Assembly: GCA_044507975.1 (NCBI GenBank)
Contig: JBIQIQ010000067.1
Location: 1 to 12,225 of the forward strand
DNA length: 12,225 nt
Direction: 5' to 3'
From: DASRWD01 sp044507975
GTDB lineage: Bacteria > Deinococcota > Deinococci > Deinococcales > Trueperaceae
Shown here: positions 1 through 6,072 of the stretch, in pieces
Position numbering within the stretch: the first letter of the stretch is position 1
Layout: each line of letters begins with the position of its first letter
Made by a program: the position numbers and the translations under genes
The notes under the pieces: generated by a model
Databases searched by the model: none
What the model was told of the DNA's origin: nothing
What the model saw: the letters and a program-made list of their open reading frames with translations, nothing else

Positions 1-816
1 CAGGCCCACAGACCCAAGAGGCGCGTCTACTTCGTCTCCGACCACACCGGCGTGACCGCCGAGGTCGTGGGCCAGAGCCTGCTGTCGCGCTTCGACCACG
101 TCGACATCGAGACGGTGACCAAGCCCTTCGTCAGCACGGTCGAGCGAGCCGCCGAGGTCGCGGCCGAGTTCGGGCGCCTGCCCGAGCCGCCCATCGTCTT
201 CACCACCGTCACCGACCCCGAGGTCCGGCGCATCATCGCCGACGACGCCGCCGTTCACTTCGACGTCTTCGACCCGTACATGACCAAGCTCGAGGCCGCG
301 TTGGGTCGGCCTGCGGCACCGGTGGTCGGCGCGGCGCACAGCATCCGCGACCTGGCCCGCTACCAGGCCCGCATCGACGCCGTGGAGTTCACCCTCGTCA
401 CCGACGACGGCTCCAACGTCAAGCGCTACGGCAGCTCGGACGTGGTGATGGTCGGCGTCTCGCGCGTGGGCAAGAGCCCGACCTGCCTTTACCTCGCCAT
501 GACGTACGGGGTGAAGGCCTCGAACTTCCCGCTGGTGGAGGAGGACCTCGAGGGCGACTCCCTGCCGAGCGCGCTGGCCCCGTACCGCGGCAAGCTCTTC
601 GGCCTGACGATCAGCCCGCGGCGCCTGCACGAGCTGCGCACCAAGCGCAGCCCCGGCACCAACTACGCCGCTCTGGAGAGGTGCGAGTTCGAGACGCAGC
701 GCGCCGAGCGGCTGTTCCGGCGGCACAACGTGCCGTTCCTCGACACGACCAACGTCAGCGTCGAGGAGCTCGCCTCGCAGGTCCTGCAGCGCTCCAACGT
801 CGAGCGGCACCGGTAG
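1..816 (+). CDS. DUF299 PEP synthase / pyruvate phosphate dikinase regulatory kinase-phosphorylase (5' truncated)
   Basis: This protein family (PF03618) inactivates PEP synthase or pyruvate phosphate dikinase by ADP-dependent phosphorylation of an active-site threonine and reactivates it by Pi-dependent dephosphorylation, in the cytoplasm. The open frame runs from the first base of the window, and its first residues read RRVYFVSDHTGVTAEVVGQS, the typical N-terminus of the family. The true start therefore lies just upstream of the window, and the GTG at 52 is internal. About 271 residues are visible, nearly full length. The nucleotide-binding loop GVSRVGKSP is at visible residues 152-159 (Lys158), followed by a YLA motif. 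The C-terminus is intact and ends 9 bp from the convergent pqqD-like gene. Sequence alone does not say which of the two target enzymes it controls. It marks the housekeeping border of the peptide island. Confidence 0.93.
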   Translation, partial: QAHRPKRRVYFVSDHTGVTAEVVGQSLLSRFDHVDIETVTKPFVSTVERAAEVAAEFGRLPEPPIVFTTVTDPEVRRIIADDAAVHFDVFDPYMTKLEAALGRPAAPVVGAAHSIRDLARYQARIDAVEFTLVTDDGSNVKRYGSSDVVMVGVSRVGKSPTCLYLAMTYGVKASNFPLVEEDLEGDSLPSALAPYRGKLFGLTISPRRLHELRTKRSPGTNYAALERCEFETQRAERLFRRHNVPFLDTTNVSVEELASQVLQRSNVERHR

Positions 817-825
817 GCGGCCGCC

Positions 826-1113
826 TCAGTCAGGCAGGGCGGTAACCAGCGCGCCATCGAGGAAGACGCGCAGGGTCCGCTCGACGTCGGCACGGACGAT
901 CTCGGGGTCCGCTTCGTACTCGGCGGCCAACTCATCAGCGGCCACGGCTGCAGTCTTGCCTTCGCCCAGCAGCTCGAGGAGCCTGGCTGCGGTCTCGTTG
1001 AGCTCGTGGATCTGGTCGGTGGCCAGGTTGACCACCACGGTGGCATCGCCCATGCCCTCGACGACCACGTCGTCGGCGACGGCGAAGCGCCGGGCGAGGA
1101 TGTCGCTCTCCAT
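826..1113 (-). CDS. PqqD-like RiPP recognition element protein (copy 1, B1-type)
   Basis: A 95-residue stand-alone PqqD-family protein (PF05402). Such proteins bind the leader of a ribosomal peptide and present it to modifying enzymes; in lasso clusters the equivalent is called B1. The family signature is clear at residues 25-50: VVVNLATDQIHELNETAARL, then a helical second half ending in RVFLDGALV. It is closely similar to the PqqD-like protein at 6993-7292, sharing VVNLATD, ELNETAARLLELL and LAAEY. The ATG at 1113 is preceded by AAGG about 7 nt upstream. It lies 83 nt downstream of the nucleotidyltransferase-B2 gene on the same strand, so the two are probably cotranscribed and this copy probably feeds the B2 protease. 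No fusion partner or truncation is seen. Confidence 0.88.
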   Translation of the reverse strand: MESDILARRFAVADDVVVEGMGDATVVVNLATDQIHELNETAARLLELLGEGKTAAVAADELAAEYEADPEIVRADVERTLRVFLDGALVTALPD

Positions 1114-1196
1114 GTGCCGACCTTATCCGGGCTCGGGGCGGGACGGCGTGACGCGGGCCCATGTGCGGACGCATCGACCCAGGCACTCCGAGGACC

Positions 1197-3047
1197 TCAG
1201 GCGTCGAACGTCGCGGTGCGCGTGAAGTCCTCGAGGCCCTCATCGCCGGTGACGACCTGCCCGCTGACCTCGAGCCAAGCGTGGCCTGACACGTCGCCCT
1301 GGGGCGAGCGGCGGAAGCCGAAGTGGATCCGCGACGGCACGCCGCGGCTGGCGAGCATCACCTGGGCCGCTAGCGACTGCGCCACGCACAACGCTCCCGG
1401 CACGAAGCGAGCCGCGGACTCGACGGCCCGCCCCACCTCCAGCGGCGGACCGCCAGCGCGCGACCTGGACGCGTTGCCGCCGACCAGGTCGGAGTGCGCC
1501 TCCAGGAAGGTCGACTCCCTCAGGCGCCGCTGGACACGCCGCAGCTGGCGGAGGGCCTCGAGGCGAAGCGCGAAACCTCCCGGGCCGACGCGCCTGAGGC
1601 GCGCCAGGAAGCTGGGAGGAGGGGCCTTGGCGCGGGCGGGCCACCGCGTGGCGCTGCCTCCCACCGGGGCGCCCAGGTGCGTGAGGGGTAGCGGCTCGCC
1701 GGTAGCCAGCAAGCGCAGGTGGCCACCGGCCACGACCGGCTCGACCGCCAGTCCGCGGCGCGCGGCCGCCGTCGCCAGGCACGCAACGGCGAGCAGCGGG
1801 TGAGCGGACGCGTCGATGCCGCGCAACTGGAGAGCACGGCGCGTTCCGACCTGGACGTCGCGCCAGGTCCGATGGTCGGGAGCGGAGCCGCCGGCGGCGC
1901 TCGCGCCGGGTTCGGGGAGTCGCAGCTCCCCACGCCGCCAACGGCTCACCTCGGCGCCGACAACCGGCCACACGCGCGCGGTCGCCACCGCCTCCTCCCA
2001 GTGCCTGCTCACTCGCCTGGCCCTGGTGGCGAGGCCCCGCGGCCAGCGCTCCGGTACCATCCGCAGGTCGAGGGTGAACCGCTCGAAGGCGCCCGGCGGC
2101 CGAGCGTGGAGCACGGAACGCGACGGGTCGCAGCGGGTCAGGAACGCCCGGGTGGTGCGGGCCATCCCCAGCTCGCGCGCCCGCTCCAGAAGCTGCTCCC
2201 GGCCGATGGCGCCGGCCTCCATCAGCGCCGCGAGGTCGAGGTAGTCGTGCGCCCTGAGCTCGTGCCTGTCACCCGACCAGCTGCGCGAGGCGATCAGCCC
2301 GACGAGAGCAGAGTCGACGAACGCCGGAGCCTTCACCGAGGCCCCTGCCAGCTGGATCGTCACGGCAGCGTCCCACACCGCGGCCGTGATGCGCTCGGCG
2401 GCGACCGGCGCCCGCGCGACGTTGACGTTGTTGTGTACGAGCCGCCGATGGACGTCGAGCTGGATGCCGGTGCGCGCGTGCACCAACTGGAGGAGCTCGT
2501 GTCCGTCGTAGCGGGCCTGGTGGAGGGCGCCAGCCCTGTCCTCCTCGCCGTAGCGCCACAAGACGCGCCAACCGGTGGAGGCCGCCACGTCGGCGGCGAG
2601 CTGGGCCAGGGCCGCGGGACCGACGGCAGGGCTGCCCGGAGCCGCTCTCAACGCGACGTCCACATCGCTGTAAGCCCGGTCGGCGGAGTCTGCGTAGACG
2701 CTCTCGGCGAGGTAGAAGCCCTTGAAGACCAGCACGTCGATGCCTGCCGCGCGCCAGCCGGACAGCAGTGGCGCGACCGCCGTCCTGACGGCGGCGTGGC
2801 GCACGAGCGCGTCGCGTCGGGCGGCGCTCAGGTCGCTGCGCGCTGCGGCATCCAGACCCCCTCCGGAGCTCGTGCCCTCGACCGCCGACGCGGCGCGCAG
2901 CGCCACGGAGGCGAGGCCCTGATCGATGAGCTCGGCGACGTCGGTGAGGTCGACGCTGCCACCTACGAGGAGCGACTCGACCGCGCTGTTCCGGAGGCCG
3001 GCCCTGCGGGCGGCGCCAAGGGTCGGCTCGCGCGTTGGTGCCGTCAT
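1197..3047 (-). CDS. Nucleotidyltransferase fused to lasso-type B2 transglutaminase-like leader peptidase
   Basis: A 616-residue two-domain protein. The N-terminal half resembles the uncharacterised nucleotidyltransferases of PF14907: KGFYLAESVY with Lys109, then YSDVDVAL with Asp128 and Asp130 as the metal-binding pair, and LDVH with Asp198 as the likely third carboxylate. The C-terminal ~110 residues resemble the lasso B2 protease (PF13471): ALCVAQSL with Cys554, RGVPSRIHFGF, then SGHAWLEVSG with His589, and Asp602 completing a Cys-His-Asp triad. B2 proteins cut the leader off RiPP precursors with help from a PqqD-like B1 protein, and such a gene follows 83 nt downstream. I do not recognise residues 380-510. 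B2 proteins are usually stand-alone, about 150 residues. The ATG at 3047 was chosen because TCTAAT ends 8 nt before it, giving a possible leaderless transcript; no good Shine-Dalgarno is seen. The substrate of the nucleotidyltransferase half is unknown. Confidence 0.85.
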   Translation of the reverse strand: MTAPTREPTLGAARRAGLRNSAVESLLVGGSVDLTDVAELIDQGLASVALRAASAVEGTSSGGGLDAAARSDLSAARRDALVRHAAVRTAVAPLLSGWRAAGIDVLVFKGFYLAESVYADSADRAYSDVDVALRAAPGSPAVGPAALAQLAADVAASTGWRVLWRYGEEDRAGALHQARYDGHELLQLVHARTGIQLDVHRRLVHNNVNVARAPVAAERITAAVWDAAVTIQLAGASVKAPAFVDSALVGLIASRSWSGDRHELRAHDYLDLAALMEAGAIGREQLLERARELGMARTTRAFLTRCDPSRSVLHARPPGAFERFTLDLRMVPERWPRGLATRARRVSRHWEEAVATARVWPVVGAEVSRWRRGELRLPEPGASAAGGSAPDHRTWRDVQVGTRRALQLRGIDASAHPLLAVACLATAAARRGLAVEPVVAGGHLRLLATGEPLPLTHLGAPVGGSATRWPARAKAPPPSFLARLRRVGPGGFALRLEALRQLRRVQRRLRESTFLEAHSDLVGGNASRSRAGGPPLEVGRAVESAARFVPGALCVAQSLAAQVMLASRGVPSRIHFGFRRSPQGDVSGHAWLEVSGQVVTGDEGLEDFTRTATFDA

Positions 3048-3055
3048 CGCCAGCC

Positions 3056-3061
3056 ATTAGA
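3056..3061 (-). promoter_or_regulatory. Candidate -10 box (TCTAAT) for the nucleotidyltransferase-B2 gene
   Basis: On the minus strand TCTAAT matches the TATAAT consensus at five of six bases and is followed by 8 nt and then the ATG at 3047. This spacing would place the transcript start at or next to the start codon, as in leaderless genes. No clear -35 box is seen. The gene has no convincing Shine-Dalgarno, which fits the idea but does not prove it. Confidence 0.35.
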
Positions 3062-3080
3062 CAGCCGTTCGGAGCTCAGA

Positions 3081-3113
3081 GGGGTGCGATTCTCACCCCG
3101 CCCTCAGGGCGGG
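3081..3113. repeat. Two overlapping inverted repeats in the divergent B2/ABC promoter region
   Basis: GGGGTG at 3081-3086 pairs with CACCCC at 3094-3099 (7-nt loop). CCCGCCC at 3097-3103 pairs with GGGCGGG at 3107-3113 (3-nt loop). The two stems share bases 3097-3099 and so cannot form together. They sit in the 145-nt intergenic stretch between two divergent genes of the island, so an operator or a structured 5' region is possible. Short GC-rich inverted repeats also arise by chance in DNA of this composition. Confidence 0.35.
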
Positions 3114-3179
3114 CGCGGTAGCGCTGCTCGGACCTGCGAAGCTGTGCGACTTGCCCCCGCCGGAACTGCGCAGCACGCC

Positions 3180-3185
3180 TATACT
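3180..3185 (+). promoter_or_regulatory. Leaderless-type -10 box (TATACT) for the ABC exporter
   Basis: TATACT differs from the TATAAT consensus at one position and is an AT-rich hexamer in a very GC-rich setting. Exactly 7 nt (CCGCCAG) separate it from the ATG at 3193, so transcription would start at or one base before the start codon. This is the arrangement known for leaderless genes in Deinococcus and some actinobacteria. No Shine-Dalgarno is present before the ATG and no good -35 box is seen at 17 nt. Confidence 0.6.
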
Positions 3186-3192
3186 CCGCCAG

Positions 3193-4977
3193 ATGAGCGA
3201 CATGAGAGCCCTGGCACGGTTCGCCCGCGAGATGGCGGCGACCATGCGCTGGCGGCTCCTGGTGCTGTTCGGGTTCGGCCTGCTGTCCGGGGTGACCGCC
3301 GGGGTCGGCCTCGTGATGATGGTACCGCTGCTCGGCCTCATCGGCGTAGAGACCGGAGGCGGCACCACCGAGCCGTTCGTGCAGTACGTCGTCACCGCGC
3401 TCGACCGGCTGGGCCTCTCCCCCACCGCGTCGGCCCTACTGGGTCTCAACGCCCTCGTCCTCGTCGGCACGGCGGTCCTGCGGAGGGTGCAGGACGTGGT
3501 CGAGACGCGCATCTACGAGGACTTCGTCCACGGCCAGCGCGCTCGGCTGTTCGAGGCCCTCACGCTCTCCCGGTGGCGCCTGCTCGCCTCCGAGAAGGCT
3601 GCCAGCAACCTCCACCTTCTCACACGCGAGGTCGACAGGCTCGGGGGTATCGCGGGGCGCATCGTCTCGCTGGTCACCAAGGTGCTCATGGTGCTCGTGC
3701 ACCTCGGGGTGGCGATCGTGTTGTCCCCCCTCCTGACGGCGCTCGTGGTGGTGACCGGCCTGGTGCTGGCCGTCGTCTCGGCGCCTCTGACCCAGCGGGC
3801 CAAGGAGCGCGGCAGGGACGTCTCGGCTGCCTTCAAGCAGCTGTACGCGGTGGTGAGCGACCACCTCACGGGCCTGAAGACGGTCAAGGCGCACGGCGCG
3901 GAGCCCGCGAGCCTGCTCGCCTTCGGCGCGCGGAGCCGGGGCGCCGCCGACGCCGTGGTGAGCGTGGCGTCGAACCACGCGAACGTCGGGCTGCTCCTGC
4001 AGACCGGCTCGGTGGTCATGCTGAGCGGCATCATCTGGCTCGCGCTGGGCATGGAGAGCGTCACGCCCGCCGGCATGCTGCTGCTGGTCTACCTGTTCGC
4101 ACGTCTCGTCCCCATGCTCACGGGCCTCCAGCGCTCGTACCAGTCACTGCTCTCGAGCCTGCCCGCGCTCGAGCTGGTCGAGGAAGCGCTCGACCGGTTC
4201 GCGCCGGCGCGCGAGCCCGACGCGGGGCCGGACATCGCGCCGCTGCACGACGCGATCGCGCTCGACGGCGTCACGTTCGCCTACGAGCCAGGCCGCGAGG
4301 CCCTGCGCGGCGTGTCTCTCACGGTGCCGGTCGGCAAGACGACCGCGATCGTCGGCGCTTCTGGCGGCGGCAAGAGCACCGTGGCCGACGTCCTCATCGG
4401 CTTACTCGAGCCCGACGCCGGCCAGCTCCTGCTGGACGGCCGGCCCCTCACGCCGGCGCAGCGCCCGGCCTGGCGGCGGCGCGTCGCCTACGTCGCCCAG
4501 GACGTCTTCCTGTTCCACGACACGATCCGCTCCAACCTCCTTCTCGCCGACCCCGGCGCGGACGAGGCTCGCCTCTGGGAGGCCCTCGAGGCCGCGTCCG
4601 CCGGGTTCGTCCGGGAGTTGCCCGAGGGTCTCGACACGGTGGTGGGAGACCGCGGAACGCGCCTCTCCGGCGGCGAGCGCCAGCGTCTGGCCCTCGCGCG
4701 GGCCCTGTTGCGCGACCCCGAGCTGCTGGTGCTCGACGAGGCGACCAGCAGCCTGGACGCGGTCAACGAGGCCCGGGTGCAGGAGGCGATCCGCCGTCTC
4801 CATGGGCGCGTGACGCTCGTGGTCATCGCCCACCGCCTCGCGACGGTGAGGGACGCCGACACGGTGCACGTGATGGCGGAAGGTCGTCTGGTCGAGTCAG
4901 GGACGTGGCGCGAGCTGTACGGCTCGGAGGGTGGCGCCCTGAGGGAGCTGGCCTCCGCGCAGGGTCTCAGCTTCTAG
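3193..4977 (+). CDS. ABC transporter, fused permease and ATPase (peptide exporter of the island)
   Basis: A 594-residue half-transporter of the ABC exporter type: membrane domain (about residues 20-310) with six predicted hydrophobic segments, then an ATPase domain. Motifs seen: Walker A GASGGGKST at residues 388-396, Q-loop VAQD, signature LSGGERQR at 491-498, Walker B LLVLDEATSSLD at 511-522, and H-loop His547. It should act as a homodimer in the inner membrane. There is no N-terminal C39 peptidase domain, so it does not cut the leader itself; that role fits the B2 domain encoded divergently 145 nt away. In lasso clusters the matching gene is called D, which exports the product and often gives immunity. 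It is the only plus-strand gene of the island and converges on a kinase gene. The ATG at 3193 is chosen from the -10 box 7 nt upstream; Met at 3202 is an alternative, and the in-frame TTG at 3151 is not supported. Confidence 0.9.
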   Translation: MSDMRALARFAREMAATMRWRLLVLFGFGLLSGVTAGVGLVMMVPLLGLIGVETGGGTTEPFVQYVVTALDRLGLSPTASALLGLNALVLVGTAVLRRVQDVVETRIYEDFVHGQRARLFEALTLSRWRLLASEKAASNLHLLTREVDRLGGIAGRIVSLVTKVLMVLVHLGVAIVLSPLLTALVVVTGLVLAVVSAPLTQRAKERGRDVSAAFKQLYAVVSDHLTGLKTVKAHGAEPASLLAFGARSRGAADAVVSVASNHANVGLLLQTGSVVMLSGIIWLALGMESVTPAGMLLLVYLFARLVPMLTGLQRSYQSLLSSLPALELVEEALDRFAPAREPDAGPDIAPLHDAIALDGVTFAYEPGREALRGVSLTVPVGKTTAIVGASGGGKSTVADVLIGLLEPDAGQLLLDGRPLTPAQRPAWRRRVAYVAQDVFLFHDTIRSNLLLADPGADEARLWEALEAASAGFVRELPEGLDTVVGDRGTRLSGGERQRLALARALLRDPELLVLDEATSSLDAVNEARVQEAIRRLHGRVTLVVIAHRLATVRDADTVHVMAEGRLVESGTWRELYGSEGGALRELASAQGLSF

Positions 4978-4989
4978 CTTCTAGCTTCT
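4969..4989. repeat. Tandem 7-bp repeat (AGCTTCT x3) across two convergent stop codons
   Basis: Three exact copies of AGCTTCT followed by AGC. Each unit junction holds CTAG, which reads as a TAG stop on both strands. The exporter stops in the first copy (4975-4977) and the downstream minus-strand kinase stops in the same array (4983-4981), leaving 3 bp between the genes. Since the unit is not a multiple of three, gain or loss of a copy would change the last residues but would still offer stops. Confidence 0.8.
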
Positions 4990-5829
4990 AGCGAAGTCTT
5001 GCAGCAGGTCGGCGACGGCGCCGAGGTGCTCGTACCCGCTCGGGTAGGTGAGGGAGTACACGGGCACGTCCCGCGTCACCCGCAGGTAAGCGGCGATCAG
5101 GCGACGATGCCTGCTGTCGTCGTTCGAGTAGTGGAAGTAGCACCTCGAGAGCAACGCCTTCAGGGCCGCGCTGCTCGCGAGCCGCTCCAGCGTCGGCCGC
5201 GACACGTCCTCGCGGCGGTCGAGCATCACGAAGCCGGCCAGGGGCACGGGATCGCCGAGCCGAGCCGCGCCAGCGACGACGGTCCTGTCGCGGATCGGTC
5301 TGGAGTAGCGGGCTGCGGAGTCGTCGCGGAGGCGCGCCACGAACGGCAGTGGCCGGAGCGCGGGCGAGGCAGCTTGGGTCGGCACCTCGAGGACGACGGC
5401 GTCGTCAGCCACGAGCTCGTGGCCGCGGGCGAGGAGCTCGCAGGCCAGCGTCGTCTTGCCGGTACGGGATGGAGCGAGCAGCACGAGCGCGCCCGACGGC
5501 CCGCGTACGGCGGTGCCGTGGAGCGCCTCCAGGCCGTAGACCTGGAACGCCATCGGAGCGACGGAACGGTAGTAGTCGTCGACGGCCTCGGTGTCGGAGG
5601 CGCCCTCGTCGAGGACGACGTCGCACCGAAGGGCGCCGTCCTGGGGGAAGGCCGGGAAGCGGAAGGAACCCACTCCATCGAGCCACAGCCAACACCAGTC
5701 CCCGTCCCGGCAGGCGCGCGCGACGAGGTTCTGCCCGTCGGCGTCCTCGAAGTTGAGCGAGTCCTCCTCCGAGCCGAGAGCGCGGGGGAGGGGCAGGTCC
5801 GGGGCGAAGCGGAGGGGCTCGATGATCAT
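4981..5829 (-). CDS. HprK-like serine kinase 1 (RiPP tailoring kinase)
   Basis: A 282-residue protein related to the C-terminal kinase domain of HPr kinase/phosphorylase, as used to phosphorylate lasso peptides of the paeninodin type. Landmarks: LEALHGTAV with a likely catalytic His104, a P-loop APSRTGKTT at 119-127 (Lys125), LVADDAVVLE with Asp142-Asp143, a PFVARLR stretch near 162-168, and a C-terminal AYLRVTRDVPVYSLTYPSG. The P-loop has Ala where the usual GxxxxGK[ST] has its first Gly. The frame extends upstream to 5985, but that extension would be Ala-rich low-complexity sequence reading through the hairpin and precursor gene, so the ATG at 5829 is preferred. It has no clear Shine-Dalgarno, which suggests weak translation relative to the precursor. 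It lies 61 nt downstream of the precursor gene and converges on the exporter. HPr regulation of sugar uptake is an alternative role but is not supported by the neighbours. Confidence 0.85.
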   Translation of the reverse strand: MIIEPLRFAPDLPLPRALGSEEDSLNFEDADGQNLVARACRDGDWCWLWLDGVGSFRFPAFPQDGALRCDVVLDEGASDTEAVDDYYRSVAPMAFQVYGLEALHGTAVRGPSGALVLLAPSRTGKTTLACELLARGHELVADDAVVLEVPTQAASPALRPLPFVARLRDDSAARYSRPIRDRTVVAGAARLGDPVPLAGFVMLDRREDVSRPTLERLASSAALKALLSRCYFHYSNDDSRHRRLIAAYLRVTRDVPVYSLTYPSGYEHLGAVADLLQDFARS

Positions 5830-5849
5830 GCGAGCGGGTAAGGGGATGC

Positions 5850-5882
5850 GCCGTGTGGCCGCCAGCGTGGCGGCCACACGGC
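5850..5882 (-). terminator. Strong hairpin just after the precursor gene (attenuator or mRNA-stabilising stem)
   Basis: A perfect 14-bp inverted repeat (5850-5863 with 5869-5882) around the 5-nt loop AGCGT. The plus-strand left arm is GCCGTGTGGCCGCC. It begins 8 nt after the precursor stop codon and ends 20 nt before the kinase start. No T-run follows on the minus strand, so it is not a classical Rho-independent terminator. It may be a partial terminator or a 3' stabiliser that keeps precursor mRNA in excess over the kinase message. Confidence 0.65.
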
Positions 5883-5890
5883 CTCGCGAG

Positions 5891-6046
5891 TCAGAGGAAC
5901 CGAGGTCCCCTGGGTCCCTTGCTGGACGAACGGCTGCGGCTGCCGCGGCTGCCGTAGGAGCCACGCCCGCTGTGCTTGCGGCCACCCATGACCACTTCGG
6001 TGACCTGACCGACTACCGTGACCTTCATCGGGGTCCAATCTTTCAT
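5891..6046 (-). CDS. Candidate RiPP precursor peptide, Ser/Arg/Gly-rich core, lasso-type leader
   Basis: A 51-residue peptide. The leader starts MKDWTPMKVTVVGQVTEVV; Trp4, Pro6, Val9 and Gly13 roughly fit the Y/W-P-L/V-G pattern that PqqD-like proteins read in lasso leaders, with Pro shifted by one place. The last leader residues are Met-Gly-Gly (20-22). If cut after Gly22, the 29-residue core has 8 Ser, 7 Arg, 6 Gly, 2 Lys and one each of His, Tyr, Phe and Leu, plus two Pro. It contains GRGSYGSRGSRSRSSS (residues 27-42) and ends KGPRGPRFL. No Asp or Glu occurs after Glu17, so a canonical lasso ring is impossible. The ATG at 6046 is chosen because AAGGAGAGG (6063-6055) precedes it; the Met at 6079 overlaps the upstream kinase stop. 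It sits between two HprK-like kinase genes, the usual position and size for a precursor. The cleavage site and modifications are inferred. Confidence 0.75.
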   Translation of the reverse strand: MKDWTPMKVTVVGQVTEVVMGGRKHSGRGSYGSRGSRSRSSSKGPRGPRFL

Positions 6047-6054
6047 ATCCGACA

Positions 6055-6063
6055 CCTCTCCTT
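6055..6063 (-). promoter_or_regulatory. Shine-Dalgarno of the precursor peptide gene
   Basis: Minus strand AAGGAGAGG, 8 nt before the ATG at 6046. It lies inside the 26-nt gap after the upstream kinase stop and fixes the short start (51 residues) over the Met at 6079. It is much stronger than what precedes the kinase start at 5829. Confidence 0.7.
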
Positions 6064-6072
6064 CCAGAACTC

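Noticed and set aside
52..816. GTG at 52 as the start of the DUF299 gene
   Set aside because: The frame is open to base 1 and the residues before it (RRVYFVSDHT) are conserved family sequence, so the start is outside the window.
1719..4991. A 1090-residue plus-strand open frame
   Set aside because: It overlaps the well-supported B2 gene antisense and the exporter in another frame, with low-complexity Arg/Gly/Pro/Ala sequence and no domain; it is a GC-rich shadow.
4981..5829. True HPr kinase/phosphorylase in carbon catabolite control
   Set aside because: It lacks the N-terminal HprK/P domain, has a changed P-loop, sits in a peptide island with a paralogue, and no HPr or PTS genes are nearby.
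5830..5985. N-terminal extension of kinase 1 to 5985
   Set aside because: It would read Ala-rich sequence through the hairpin and into the precursor gene; the kinase family begins near the ATG at 5829.
5891..6046. Canonical lasso peptide
   Set aside because: There is no Asp/Glu at core position 7-9 and no cyclase gene in the island, so a standard lasso assignment is not supported.
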